64,000 nucleotides of DNA from Hyaloraphidium curvatum (lineage: Eukaryota; Monoblepharomycota; Hyaloraphidiomycetes; Hyaloraphidiales; Hyaloraphidiaceae). Location of the stretch: positions 1-64,000 of the forward strand of contig JAIVFI010000045.1 of NCBI GenBank assembly GCA_025558095.1. Direction: 5' to 3'. Below are positions 28,422 to 38,851 of this stretch, piece after piece (positions within the stretch are counted from its first letter, which is position 1; each line of letters opens with the position of its first letter). A program made the translations under genes and the position numbers. The notes under the pieces are model-generated. The model saw only the letters and a program-made list of their open reading frames with translations. It made no database searches and had not been told where the DNA came from.

Positions 28422-30728
28422 TCACGACACCGTCTGGCGGCCATTCCGAGCAAGGTCCCACTGCTCCAGCAGCAGCGTGAGCGAGAAGCTCTGCTCGGCG
28501 GCCGTCGTAACGCTGGCCTCCTCCTCTTGCTCGTCCGCCGTCTCGTCCCCTTCCTCCTCGTCCTCGTCCGGTGCCAGGAACGACCTCGCGTACTCGCCCT
28601 TGGCGAACGTCTCGCCCACCTCGTCCTCGTCCGAAAATACCACCCTCCGCCTGGCATCCGACCCCCTCCTGACGTCCAGGTGCCCCGGCATCCCCGGCAT
28701 CAGCTCCAGCTCCCCCTCCTCGCCATCGGGGGCCGGCTGCGAAGCGCATGTCCAGCACCGCCCGCCCGGGTTCCCGTGCGGGCAGTCCGCCGGCGTCTTG
28801 CGGGCGATGAGGAGCATCTTGGCTTCGCGGCGCGAGACCGTCTGCCGCTCGCCCTCGAGGAGGTCCCGCAGCAGCAGGCGCACGGGCTCGACCTCGGGGC
28901 GGTCGCCGGCGGCCAGCACGTCCAGGCACGCGCGGGCCGTGTGCTCGAGGGCGCGGTGGAGCTCGCCCAGGCGGGCAAAGTCCGCGCTGTGGGTGTCGGG
29001 GGCGACTGGGAAGCGGCGGAGGACAAAGATGGAGAACCAGGCGGCGGAAACGATGGCGCGGTCGACGTGGGGGACGATCCGCGCGCGCGCGATTACGGGG
29101 AGGGGGAAGGAGGCGACCAGCGCCCGGGCCATGGCGCCGAGGGAGAAGGCGCTGGAGCAGGCCTCGGCAAACGCGGAGGACCGCATCCAGGCGACGGTCG
29201 TCCGTTCGTCCTGGGTAACCTGGGATCCAACCTCGCTCTCCGAGTCCAGACTGATTACCGAGGGCGGGTGCGCCCCGCGTCGCCGGCGCGTGCGCCCCGG
29301 TGAACGTTTCGCACCCTCGACCAGGTCCGAAAAGGGCTCAGGCGAGACCAACAGCAGTTCCGTCCGCTTCATGAACCCGAGCACGGAAACGACGTCGATC
29401 AGGAACGGATCAGGAGACAGCGGGAACAGGACCCGCAGGGCAGACACGTCGAATCCGGCGTCCACGACGGCGCGCAATCTCGGGTCCAAGGACGTCCAAA
29501 TGGCCTCCTTTGCCCTGCGCAGGTGGTCGCGTTTGGCTTGGAAGGACGCCGACGACGGATGGTCCAGCACGTCGATTGCCCGCTGGGCACCCAGCCCTGC
29601 GCGGCCGGCGAGGAGGTCGTCGGCCAGCGCCAAATCCGCGAAGGAAAACCCCGCCACGTCCAGCTCGGCGCCAAGCGCACCCACGTGGTACGACAGAGTG
29701 TGAACCATGAAAGCAAGCGGGCCGTAGCCGGCCGTAACGACGTCGCCCACGAGCAGCGAGAGGCGCGCGGCAAGTTCGTCCGGAGCCGGCTGCGGCAGGA
29801 AGTCCGGGTCGAGGAAGCCGTAGCATTGGCCCATGTTCAGGCCGTGAAAGACGTCGTACAGGTCATCCGGCACCAACGCATTGGGTGGCCGCTTCGAGGG
29901 CGGGGGCAGCATCGACGTGCGCAGTATAGGCGCCCTGAGGCGCACCTCGGGCATCTCGCGCGGCATGTTGAACACGGTGGGCCTGTGGTTCAGGGTGGCG
30001 TGCGCCAGGTCGACAAACACGTCTCCGAGGAAGATGTCGATGTGCAATTGTGTCCATAGCCAATCGTCAAGTGTATGAGGGAGCGGCGAAGAGGTGAGGG
30101 CCGCTGCAGGCAGCCCAGAGGCCCTGAAGACGTCTGCCGCGTGGCGGAGCAGCCTGAGGACGGTCGGTTGGGAGCCGGCCTCGTAGTCCGCGGCCGAGGC
30201 GGCAAAGTTGAGGCCGTAGTGCAGCGCCAGCGTGGCCGGCGTGCCTGGTCCATGGCCCGTGTCGTGTGGGCTCACAGATGACAGATGTGGGCTCACGGAT
30301 GACGACAGATCCCCAGAGGCCGCACCCGAAACCGACGAGCCTCGGCCCCGGCCCGCCGAGGAGCCGAAGCTGCCCGTCCGTGACACCCCCGGCACTCCCT
30401 CCCCGTACGTGTGCCAGAAGTCCTTGAGCGAGGCCGCCAGGGCCGCTGTGCACTCGGCCTCCAGCACCTTGGTCTTGGCGGCGAGCTCCGGCACGTCGTC
30501 CGTCCCCAGGTGGGCGGCCCGGCCCAACTGAAACCGGCTGCCGATCCACCGCATCGCCGACACCACCGGCGGCGCGTGCGCGAGCGCGGCCCACCGCGGG
30601 TCGCCGCGGAACCCCGGCCGCCGCGCCTCCCAGAACGCCGCCCGCGGGAACATCGTGATGGCCACAGGCACCATTTCGAAGAATGTGGCAATCAGCGGGT
30701 CATTTCCCGCGTCGCCCTGGTCCGCCAT
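28422..30728 (-). CDS. Fungal transcription-factor-domain-like protein without zinc cluster
   Basis: 768 residues in one exon from the ATG at 30728. Helical segments resemble the fungal TF middle-homology domain: DDWLWTQLHIDIFLGDVFVD, FNMPREMPEVRLRAP (the 'P..lP' substrate-like loop), and a bulky helical C-terminus with paired HGNPGGRCWTC cysteines near the end. No CxxCx6C cluster precedes it, and none was found in the 600 bp upstream. A Ser-rich linker contains a small internal tandem repeat (SSSVSPHLSSVSPHD). The tail is Glu/Asp-rich. Role as a regulator is inferred from domain similarity only. Confidence 0.6.
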   Translation of the reverse strand: MADQGDAGNDPLIATFFEMVPVAITMFPRAAFWEARRPGFRGDPRWAALAHAPPVVSAMRWIGSRFQLGRAAHLGTDDVPELAAKTKVLEAECTAALAASLKDFWHTYGEGVPGVSRTGSFGSSAGRGRGSSVSGAASGDLSSSVSPHLSSVSPHDTGHGPGTPATLALHYGLNFAASAADYEAGSQPTVLRLLRHAADVFRASGLPAAALTSSPLPHTLDDWLWTQLHIDIFLGDVFVDLAHATLNHRPTVFNMPREMPEVRLRAPILRTSMLPPPSKRPPNALVPDDLYDVFHGLNMGQCYGFLDPDFLPQPAPDELAARLSLLVGDVVTAGYGPLAFMVHTLSYHVGALGAELDVAGFSFADLALADDLLAGRAGLGAQRAIDVLDHPSSASFQAKRDHLRRAKEAIWTSLDPRLRAVVDAGFDVSALRVLFPLSPDPFLIDVVSVLGFMKRTELLLVSPEPFSDLVEGAKRSPGRTRRRRGAHPPSVISLDSESEVGSQVTQDERTTVAWMRSSAFAEACSSAFSLGAMARALVASFPLPVIARARIVPHVDRAIVSAAWFSIFVLRRFPVAPDTHSADFARLGELHRALEHTARACLDVLAAGDRPEVEPVRLLLRDLLEGERQTVSRREAKMLLIARKTPADCPHGNPGGRCWTCASQPAPDGEEGELELMPGMPGHLDVRRGSDARRRVVFSDEDEVGETFAKGEYARSFLAPDEDEEEGDETADEQEEEASVTTAAEQSFSLTLLLEQWDLARNGRQTVS

Positions 30729-31347
30729 CGCGGTCGCCGGGCGCGGGACGCGAGGTCGCTCAGAAAAGTCGCTGCGGCACCCTGTATCGTCCGGCCCCGC
30801 TCGGGCGTCATTGCGAATCCCTCGAATCCCACACACAGCCATCGATGAAGTGCCCGTCCAATCCGAAAGTGAGCTGGAACTGCAGACCGATGCAGTAGTT
30901 ATCCGGCGGTGATCCCCCCTTTCGTGTCCGAGCGCGGGAAGCACGTTGCTTGAAGGCGACCCGCTGACCGATCGTCTCCAAGGGGAGCATGCACGATCTT
31001 CAACAACTCTATTCTTAGCTCGGATTCGACCCACAGTTCTTTGCCCTTCATCCGAGTTTTGAGAGCATGCTGATGGTCGTGGTGAGGCCTCGCCGGACCA
31101 CGGAATGTCAAAGACCAATCCCAAAAGACGGCTCTTGAAAAGCGCGCCAAATCAGTCGCCACCCGGTGCAGACACTTCGGGGGATGGTCGCTCGCTTTGC
31201 CCTTTCGTTTCCTTCGTCGGAGCTGGGGGCCCAGCTGGCCGACCCGCTGCGCCACCGATCCTCATTCGCCCGCTTTTTCCCGATGCCCCCGATGCCGCCT
31301 AGATAGCCGTCGTTTCCCCCTTCAGCCCCTGCCGTCCTGTCTCCACA
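30729..31347. other. Intergenic, divergent promoter region
   Basis: About 620 bp between the leftward TF-like gene and the rightward PabBC gene. Composition is less GC-rich than coding DNA. No RNA gene, repeat or extra exon was recognised. Confidence 0.45.
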
Positions 31348-33297
31348 ATGGCGGATCCCCCGCTGACGGCGTACTGCGCCTTCCCCTCCCTCCCCTCCCC
31401 CACGGCGTTCCGACGCCCGCTCCGGACCATCGCGGCGTACAGCCCCGACGCCGTCGCGCCCTGCCTCGCCCAGGCCGAGCTGCTGGCCTCGCAGGGGCTC
31501 GCGCTCGTGGGAACGGTCGCGTACGAGGCGGCGGCGGCGTTCGAGCCGCGCGTGCGGACGGTGGGCGGGCGGGACGGCGACGAGCCGCTGGTGCTGTTCC
31601 GGGCGTACGAGCCGTCCGAGTGCTTTCCGGGGCCTCTGCCCCCCGCTGGCGTGTTTCTGACGGGGGAATGGATGCCCAGCGTCACGCGGGAGAAGTACGA
31701 CGCCTGCATTGCCGCCGTCCGCGAAGCTATCAGGGACGGAAACACCTACCAGACAAACTACACCATGCGGCTCCGGACGGACTTCTCCGGCGATCATCTG
31801 GGACTGTTTTCGCGGCTGGTAGAGATGCAGGCCTGCCGCTACGCGTGCTTCCTCGACGCGGGCCGGCGCAAGGTGCTCAGCGCGAGCCCGGAGCGCTTCT
31901 TCACGTGGGACCGCGCCGCGGGCACCATCGAGACGCGCCCCATGAAGGGCACCGCAGCCCGCGGGCTGGACTCGGCGGGGGACGCTGAGGCGCGGGAACG
32001 GCTGCGGGCAAGCCCCAAGGAGCGGGCAGAGAACCTCATGATCGTGGATTTGCTCCGGAACGACCTGTCGCGGATCGCGGAGCGGGGCAGCGTCCACGTG
32101 CCGTCGCTGTTCGCCGCGGAGATGTTCCCCACGGTGTGGCAGATGACCTCGACGGTCGCCGCCCGGGTGCGGGAGGGGGTCCGGCTCGCGGACGTGATGG
32201 CGGCGCTGTTCCCCTGCGGCTCCGTCACGGGCGCGCCGAAGCTGCGGACGATGGACATCATCGCGGACCTCGAGTGCTCCCCCAGGGGTGTTTACTGCGG
32301 CGCACTGGTGTACATTTCGCCGGGGGGAGGCATCGTCGACGCCTCGGTTCCGATCAGGACGTGCGTAGTGGACGCGCTGACGGGCACGGCCGAGTACGGC
32401 GTCGGCGGCGGGATCACGTGGGATTCGACCGCCGGGTCCGAGTGGGAGGAATGCTGGGCCAAGGCGCGGGTGCTGCTGCGGGCGTGCGATCCCTCCGTTG
32501 AGGTCGGGCCGCGGGCCGAGTTCGACCTCTTCGAAACAATGCGGATGGAGCCCGACGGGGCGGTGCTGCTTCTGGATCTGCACCTGCAGCGGCTCCGCGC
32601 ATCGGCGGAGTACTTTGCCTTCCGGACAGAGGATCTGGATCGGGACGTGGAGCAGGCCTTGGCAGCGATCCGGGACGATCCTTCCCGCGGAAGGACCGGA
32701 AAGCGGATCCGGTTCACCCTGTCGCGGGACGGCACCGTGGGGACCACCGTCGCCGCCCTCCCCGCGCCATTCAGCGGCGCCCAACGCGTCGTTCCCGCCA
32801 CGAGCCCGATTGATCCGAGCGGCGTCCGCCTCTACCACAAGACCACGGACAGGCGTACCTACGACGCCGCCAAGTCCTCCGCCGACGCCCTCCGCGCCGC
32901 GTGCGGGCAGTCCCCACCTTTCGACGCCCTGCTCTGGAACCCCGCGGGCGAAGCGACCGAGTTTTCGATCGGGTGCCTGGTCGCGGAGCTCCCCTCCCCC
33001 GACGCCCCCCGGCTCCCTCCCCTCGCCACCGGCACGCACAAGGACCTCTCCCCCGTGCACCCGTCGGCGTTCCCCTCCCCGCGCGAGGGCCACGCGTTGT
33101 TCACGCCGCCGGTGCGGTGCGGCCTGCTGCCCGGTGTGATGCGGGCGCGGGCGCTCGAGCTGGGGATCGTGGAGGAGAGGCCGATCGCGGTGCGGGAGCT
33201 GGAGGGGAGGAGGGCGTGGCTGCTGAACGCCGTGAGGGGGTGGGTCGAGGTTGCGGTGGAGGTCGAGGGGAAGGCTGGGGCGCTTGAAGGAGACTGA
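31348..33297 (+). CDS. Fused aminodeoxychorismate synthase I / aminodeoxychorismate lyase (PabB-PabC)
   Basis: 649 residues, one exon. The first about 390 residues are a chorismate-binding domain: GNTYQTNYTMRL, LSASPERFF, TRPMKGTAARG (catalytic Lys region), ENLMIVDLLRNDLSRIAERG, CGSVTGAPKLRTMDII and YGVGGGITWDS. The remainder is a class-IV PLP aminotransferase-fold lyase: FDLFETMRM, LYHKTTDRRTYD (PLP-lysine region), LLWNPAGEATEFSIG and PPVRCGLLPGVMRARALE. Together they make p-aminobenzoate from chorismate plus amino nitrogen (folate pathway); a PabA glutaminase must be elsewhere. Fungi normally fuse PabA to PabB and keep the lyase separate. This B-C order is the bacterial arrangement, so transfer from bacteria is likely. 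Confidence 0.9.
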   Translation: MADPPLTAYCAFPSLPSPTAFRRPLRTIAAYSPDAVAPCLAQAELLASQGLALVGTVAYEAAAAFEPRVRTVGGRDGDEPLVLFRAYEPSECFPGPLPPAGVFLTGEWMPSVTREKYDACIAAVREAIRDGNTYQTNYTMRLRTDFSGDHLGLFSRLVEMQACRYACFLDAGRRKVLSASPERFFTWDRAAGTIETRPMKGTAARGLDSAGDAEARERLRASPKERAENLMIVDLLRNDLSRIAERGSVHVPSLFAAEMFPTVWQMTSTVAARVREGVRLADVMAALFPCGSVTGAPKLRTMDIIADLECSPRGVYCGALVYISPGGGIVDASVPIRTCVVDALTGTAEYGVGGGITWDSTAGSEWEECWAKARVLLRACDPSVEVGPRAEFDLFETMRMEPDGAVLLLDLHLQRLRASAEYFAFRTEDLDRDVEQALAAIRDDPSRGRTGKRIRFTLSRDGTVGTTVAALPAPFSGAQRVVPATSPIDPSGVRLYHKTTDRRTYDAAKSSADALRAACGQSPPFDALLWNPAGEATEFSIGCLVAELPSPDAPRLPPLATGTHKDLSPVHPSAFPSPREGHALFTPPVRCGLLPGVMRARALELGIVEERPIAVRELEGRRAWLLNAVRGWVEVAVEVEGKAGALEGD

Positions 33298-33473
33298 TGT
33301 TCGTCTTGGAGAGATCCCACTGGCATGCGAATCAGGCGAGGGAGCTGGAGCCGGAAGTGCCGAAGGGACCACCCCAGGGGAGGCAGTTAAGAAAAAGGAA
33401 GAAACATAAGCTTTCTTGTCCACACCGCATCGCATGCTCAAGTCATAAAGAGAGACGCCCATTCCTGTTCCGA

Positions 33474-33767
33474 TCATCGAGCTGATCGCTCGGCGGCGTC
33501 GAAGACCCCGCGGTAAAGTTCGAGGCGCGCCACGTCGACGCGTCTCTCCAACTCCAGCCAAGGCACGGGCCGGTCAGCGTCGCCGAGCCCCACGCCGTCG
33601 ACGAGGAAGAAGTGTCCGGCGTACTCTCCGCGTGGCTGGCCAGCGGAGGCGCGTACGTCGTAAAATGCGTCGATCAGCTCTCGGAGCAGATTGAATGCCG
33701 CATCGCGGTTGCCAAGCTCTCGCCCCTCGGGCGTCGTGAGGTCGGCGTGTTCAAGAATCGCGCTCAT
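33474..33767 (-). CDS. Small hypothetical protein
   Basis: 97 residues from the ATG at 33767 (MSAILEHADLTTPEGRELGN). A central helix contains NLLRELIDAFYDVRA, followed by a beta-like stretch (GHFFLVDGVGLGD) and a C-terminal helix (RVDVARLELYRGVFDAAERS). No family was recognised and no signal or membrane segment is present. It lies between the converging PabBC end and the Zn2Cys6 gene end. Coding is supported by clean composition and plausible start and stop. Confidence 0.45.
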   Translation of the reverse strand: MSAILEHADLTTPEGRELGNRDAAFNLLRELIDAFYDVRASAGQPRGEYAGHFFLVDGVGLGDADRPVPWLELERRVDVARLELYRGVFDAAERSAR

Positions 33768-33880
33768 GGGCCGGCGCGGTTGACGGCGCGTCGTCCTGCA
33801 CGGCCTAGCAGACGATCGTCGCGGACGAGGCGTTGACCGTCTCCCCTTCTCATCCACACAATGCCACGGTACAGAAATCA

Positions 33881-36709
33881 TCACGGCTCCTCCTCCTCCC
33901 CTCCCTCCGCCAGCAGCACCCCCGCAAAGTGGTTCGTCCCCACCAGCGGCTCCTTCTCCTCGATCAGCCGCACCAGGAGCCTCCTGCTCCGGGTCGCCAG
34001 CGGCTTCACCCTCGCCCGCGTGCCCAGCGCCGACAGCGTCTGCAGGAGGTGCTGCATGCTCCCGATGACGCGGAAGGCCTCGGCCCAGACCTCCTTCTGC
34101 GCGTCGTCGGGCAGCTCCGAGGGCTGCTCATCCCCAAGGTCCTCTTCCGCACCGGACACCAGCGGGAGGTCCGAGAAGCGACCCGCGGCGACCACGTCGG
34201 GTTTGGGCGGCGAAGCGGCAGGGTCGCCCTCGTGCCCGCCGGCGACGAGGGTGACGAGCGAGCCGATCACGGCGGCGTGCCAGCTGCCCGCGAGCTGCGA
34301 CTTCACGTACAGCAGCCAGACGACGTGGTAGAGGGCCTGGCAAAGGAGCGAGTGAGCTCGGGCTGGATGGGCACGCGCGGCGGGGGCAACGTACCGCGAT
34401 GTGCACGTTGAAGACGTGGAACGGCGTGCTCAGCTTGCCCTCCTCCCCCGCGCTCGCCATCATCTTGAGCACCGCGCCGCTCCTCAGGCACCCCTCCTTC
34501 CACCTCGCCGCCGCCGTCCCGCGGTCCCACTCGCGCGAGATCCTGTTCCCGGGCGGCGCGAGGAGCATACACTCGGCGGCGTGGTAGATGAGCAGTGCGT
34601 GGATGAGGACGACGGTGGAGCGCGGGGATTCGTGCATCGAGGCGTCGGCGCCCCGGGCGGCGGCGCCGAGCACGACGCCTTCGCGGTCCATGAGGCGGAC
34701 CGAGGGGTCCAGGCCGTCGTACTACGCAAAGAGGGTGTCGTCAACATGCCTGTTTCCAAACCAGCCATTGCGGAGAGGCCCACCCAGGTGTCCAGCCTGC
34801 GAATCAACGAGTCCAGGACCGGGTTCGACGCGTGCGGGTCCGAACGCGAGCTCGCGCACTCGATCCTGTAGCTCACGATGCTCCCGATGATGGAGTGCAG
34901 CCCGATGAGCGAGAACCACGCCGAGGCCGGGGCGCGCCGGCTCGAGGCCACGCCGAGGTTGCGCATGGCGTCAGCGAGATACCGCGCCGTCGCGGGGCCC
35001 GAGGCGAGGAAGCCCTCGCCACGGGGGAGGGAGAGCAGACATTCGGCGTCCGAGATGACGGGGAGCTGCTCCCAGATGGCCGCGAATTGCCTGTCGCAGA
35101 CACATTAGCACGATGTTCACCCCTCCTGCAGAACGGCCGTACCTGTCCAGGGTGTAGATAGCCCACCAGATCCTCCGCATCGTTTCCCTCTCGGGCTCCG
35201 TCCACCCCTCGCTCCCGTCGTCCGCCCCCCACCCGGGTCCCTCCCCCTCTTCGTGGTTCATCCCCAGCACCCTCACGATCCCCAGCGCGGTCCTCACCAG
35301 CCCGAACGTCGCCGGGCTCTCGAGCGACATTGAGATGGAGGGTATGACGCAGCACAGGAGCACGAGCACGTCGCGGACGCCTGTGCGGGGAAGCATCGAC
35401 AGCGGGCCGAGCTGCCCGCGGTCGACCGAGGTGAGTGCGTCGCGGCAGCGCGTGTGGAAGGCGACGACGGCCTTGCGGGGGGCGCCGGTGTGGTCGAAGG
35501 CAGTGGAGAGGGGGACGGATTTGAGGAGGGCGAACTGGGAAATGCGGGTCAGGCGCGGCGGACACAAGGCCAGTCGCGCTAACCCACGAAGGGGGCGTAC
35601 CGCGGGATCGACGACATGTGGTCGAAGAAGTAGACTCGGTGGAGGGGTGGCATGTAGGGGAGGATGATGCTGAAGAAGCTGTGGGTGCCACAAGGTCTCG
35701 TCAGTGTCGGAAAGCCCGACTCCGCCAGGTAAACCCACCCCTCGAAGACATCAAAGAACCCGGGCATGTTCCTGCACGGCGGGTAGGCGATGCTGTCCAG
35801 GAGCGTCTGCATGTCCTCGGGCGCGATCGAATGGACCGACGGCGCCGGCGAGCGGGGCGCCGGCGACCGGGGCACCGTCACGGACAAACCCGGGTCCGAA
35901 AGAGTCCGCTCGCGGGGCAGTGAGGCTACCGCGATGTTGGAGAGCGCCGAGAGGGCCGATGCCGCCATGTTCGTCTGGGCAGGGAAGGCGAACCCGTTCT
36001 GGCCGGAGCCGCCGTTGGCCGAAGGGAGGCTGGAGTCGGTCGACGAGAAACCGGGGCTCGGCGACCCAAAACTCGCTGGCTGGGGGAAAGACGCGAACAA
36101 GGGCGTCCTGTCCGGGCCCCCGGGGCGGTGCTCCGAGGCAGGTAACTGGAATCCGGTCCCGCCGAGTCCCTGGAACCCGTTGCCCGCGGCCCCCTGCAGC
36201 CCCGGTCCCTGGAATCCGGCATTTCCCGAACCCTGAAATCCGGCATTGTTCGCAGAAAATGAGTTCTTTGGCGGCGAGAAACCGCCCGGCGGCGGAAATG
36301 CCGCGAAGCCGGAGGGCGGGTTCTGGAAACCGGCGGAAGGTCCCCCGGAAAACGCCTGGCCGGCGAAGGCGGGGGCATCGAAGGCCGGAAACGAGATTCC
36401 GTGCGCCTCGGGGCCGCCGATCGAGCGCAGCTGCTGCGAAGCGCGCAGGGGCGGCGGTGCCTGCTGCACGCGGGCCCGCGGCGGCTCCTCGGGCTCGTTC
36501 CGGTGGCGGTCGCCGGCCCGCCGGTCCTTGCGGCCTCTCAGCAGCTTCGAGCGGTTGACCGTGTAGACGCAGTCGGGCGCGCCGGCGCGGAGGCACCGCC
36601 CGCACGGCGACCCGCTGTCGCACTTGATCTTCTCGAGCCGGCACCGCTCGCACGTCTTCTTCAGCGGCAGCGGGAACGGCTGCGCCACGCCGCCGCCCGC
36701 CGCCGCCAT
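33881..36709 (-). CDS. Zn2Cys6 (Gal4-type) transcription factor, five exons
   Basis: Exons (minus): 36709-35588, 35534-35143, 35090-34784, 34721-34395, 34336-33881; introns 53, 52, 62 and 58 nt; 867 residues. The N-terminal binuclear zinc cluster is intact: CERCRLEKIKC...CGRCLRAGAPDC (about 20-47), followed by a basic linker (RSKLLRGRKDRR) for DNA contact. Next come about 230 residues of Gly/Phe/Gln/Ser/Pro-rich disorder with repeated GFQG units, then the fungal TF regulatory domain (ETMRRIWWAIYTLDR, SSRRAPASAWFSLIGLHSII, ALYHVVWLLYVKSQ). It is likely a nuclear sequence-specific regulator of unknown pathway. Exon borders were set by frame and by continuity of the helical domain. Confidence 0.88.
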
Positions 36710-38851
36710 CGCAGCTCGGGCCGGCAGGTGTTCAGGGAGCTTTAAAGCAGGTTCAAGGGCAAGGGGACGGTGGCGGCGGCCGCCGCGGTCCGCATCGCCG
36801 TCGATTCCCGGACCCTGGCTTTGGCAAGAATGGCCTCTTCTCCACCCTAGAATGTACAGTTCAAGCTACGGACGGCTCCAATCAGGCGAATCCGCAGGTT
36901 TCCAAGCGGGACCGGCGCCGCCGCGCGTTCACGACCGCCCGAACCCAGGCGGGGATCGACTTTGTCCCGCGGCGAAGGCAGCCGCGGCCGTTTCGGCTAT
37001 CGGACAACTCGCAAAAGTAGCTGATTGGGCGATGGTAAGTTTCTCCGGCTGCCTTTTCCGGCCGGTTGGGCCGAGAAACGCCCATCTTCCCCAGAAGCCC
37101 ACACCTCCCGACGGTTCCGGGACGGCATCAGTCCTTCGGGCACGCCCGGCGAACGTCGAGCCCAAGTCTGCAAAGGCACTTGAACCTCGTCGAAGGCGAT
37201 ACCGTGCGCCCACAGTCCGCTCCGGTTTGTTGCGTTTGGCCCGATCGCCGGTACTGAGGGATCGCCCGGGCGGGAGATCGACGGAAACCCGTCCACCCCC
37301 CCATCACAACTCTTGAAACGAGAGCACATTCCGCAGGAAGACCCGTCAGGATCGCGTCTCCGATCCATCGACGAAGCCACGGTGCCCGCGCCACTCCGTT
37401 TGCCACCCCGGCCGTCCGTGGGCCCTGTCCCCACCTCTGGCCAGAAATGCCGTCGCGGCGGCCGACGGCGCGGGGACGGCGCGCACCGTTCTGCGAGCAC
37501 CGGCTGGCGGCGGAGAACCTCGCGAATGGATGTGATGGGCTTGTGCCGTGGAGCTTTTTCGTGCGGCCGGGGAGGCTGGCTCCGTCGCGGAGGTTCGGAG
37601 ACAAGTAGGGAGGCCGCTTTGCCGACGGTGGTTTCGGACCGCATCGGCCAGGCGCATCCACATTGAGTCAAAAGGGCGAGAGGATCTGCAGAGAACATAA
37701 CAGGAATCGGCTGCCCGAGCAATGGGACTAACCCCGACCTTTGTCGGGCGCCGGCGAGGAAACCCCGAGTAACGGTTAAGTTGTATGCCGGCCGGAGCCG
37801 CACTTCCGCCTTTGGAGGGCGGGACAACTCAAAGATCCGCAAGGGTCCGTCAACCTCGCTAGTAGATGGGCGAGAGAGAACGAGATCCGCGAACACCGGC
37901 GGCGGCCGGGCTACAAGCAGATCGCGAAGAAACGGAAGTGCTTCACGGTTCCCCGCCAAACAATCCGTCCCTAACCCGGAAAACGAGAAGCACGACCACC
38001 ATGATTACCAAGCCCCGCGATAGCGATCTGACGAAGAGGAGATGGAGCTTTGCATAGGAGGGGTCGGTTGAGCGCATTGTGGCCGACGACGGAAGCTGGA
38101 GGGGACCTACCTCGCCCGCGCGGCGCCTTCCGGAAAGGCGGATATGTCCGCCGACGCCGCTTCGAACCGGATCTCCGCATCTTCGAGCGCATTGCCTGCC
38201 TAGGCCATCGCCATGATCGCCGAAGGCAAGAGGAGCCAAAACGCGACTGCCCCGAGCGTTGGTTCCGGCGCCGAGCGGGCGGGAGCACTGCGACGCACCA
38301 CGCTTGCCCTGCCCCGAAAGAGGCAGGACATATACCGGAAGCCAGGCGACGACGGCGATGACGGCCAGGTGGAACGCGGTCTCTGGAAGGGTCCCGCTGT
38401 CACGCGCGACGCGTCAAGGACGCGTCCTGACGGCTCGAAGAGGTGCCTACGGAACGGGGGGCGAGCTCATCGAGCCAGCATGTTCATTCCCTCTGGGTAA
38501 GTCGGCTCGTCCGTCAGCGAATTTCGTGTCCAGTATCGACTTCTTTGAGCGTGTCGCGTTTGCGAGGGCGCAATAATCTTTCAAGCGGAGCTGCCTTCAT
38601 TTGCAAGGTACTCTTGTATTCCATCAACATTTTGCAGTGCATAGATGCGAAGATGGTCTATTCATGCGAGCGAAGCCCAGAACGTTGTCCTTCCGACGCA
38701 CCCACTCAATCGAGATCGGGGTCGCTGCAGGTGGCGTCCACGGCGGCTGGCAGGGCGGCCGGTGAGGTAAGTAGTCGGGTGCAGGGCACGGCTCAGTGCC
38801 TCTACGAGATGGAAGGGTAGAATTCGGGGGGCAGGGCTTCGCTTTTCGTGT
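36710..38851. other. Gene-poor 2.1-kb region
   Basis: No convincing gene was found. Composition is lower in GC and patchy. Frames on both strands are short, Arg/Pro-rich and lack domains. One hydrophobic minus-strand stretch near 38330-38400 (HLAVIAVVAWLPVYVLPL) could be a decayed membrane exon. The second copy of the 22-nt repeat lies at 37783-37804. It may contain regulatory DNA, an unrecognised non-coding RNA or decayed sequence. Confidence 0.5.
37783..37804 (+). repeat. 22-nt dispersed repeat, copy 2
   Basis: Identical over 22 bases to 17017-17038, same strand (core CCGGCCGGAGCCGCACT). Here it lies in the gene-poor region rather than next to a start codon, which weakens the promoter-element reading and leaves a dispersed-element origin open. 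Confidence 0.5.

Noticed and set aside
30260-30310. Functional tandem repeat in the TF-like gene
   Set aside because: It is a single short duplication coding for Ser/Pro-rich linker and needs no special explanation.
31348-33297. Anthranilate synthase component I
   Set aside because: The C-terminal class-IV lyase domain fused to the chorismate domain indicates the p-aminobenzoate branch rather than tryptophan synthesis.
38200-38500. Possible gene in the gene-poor region
   Set aside because: One hydrophobic stretch on the minus strand looks membrane-like, but flanking frames are inconsistent and no start, splice or family signal supports a gene.
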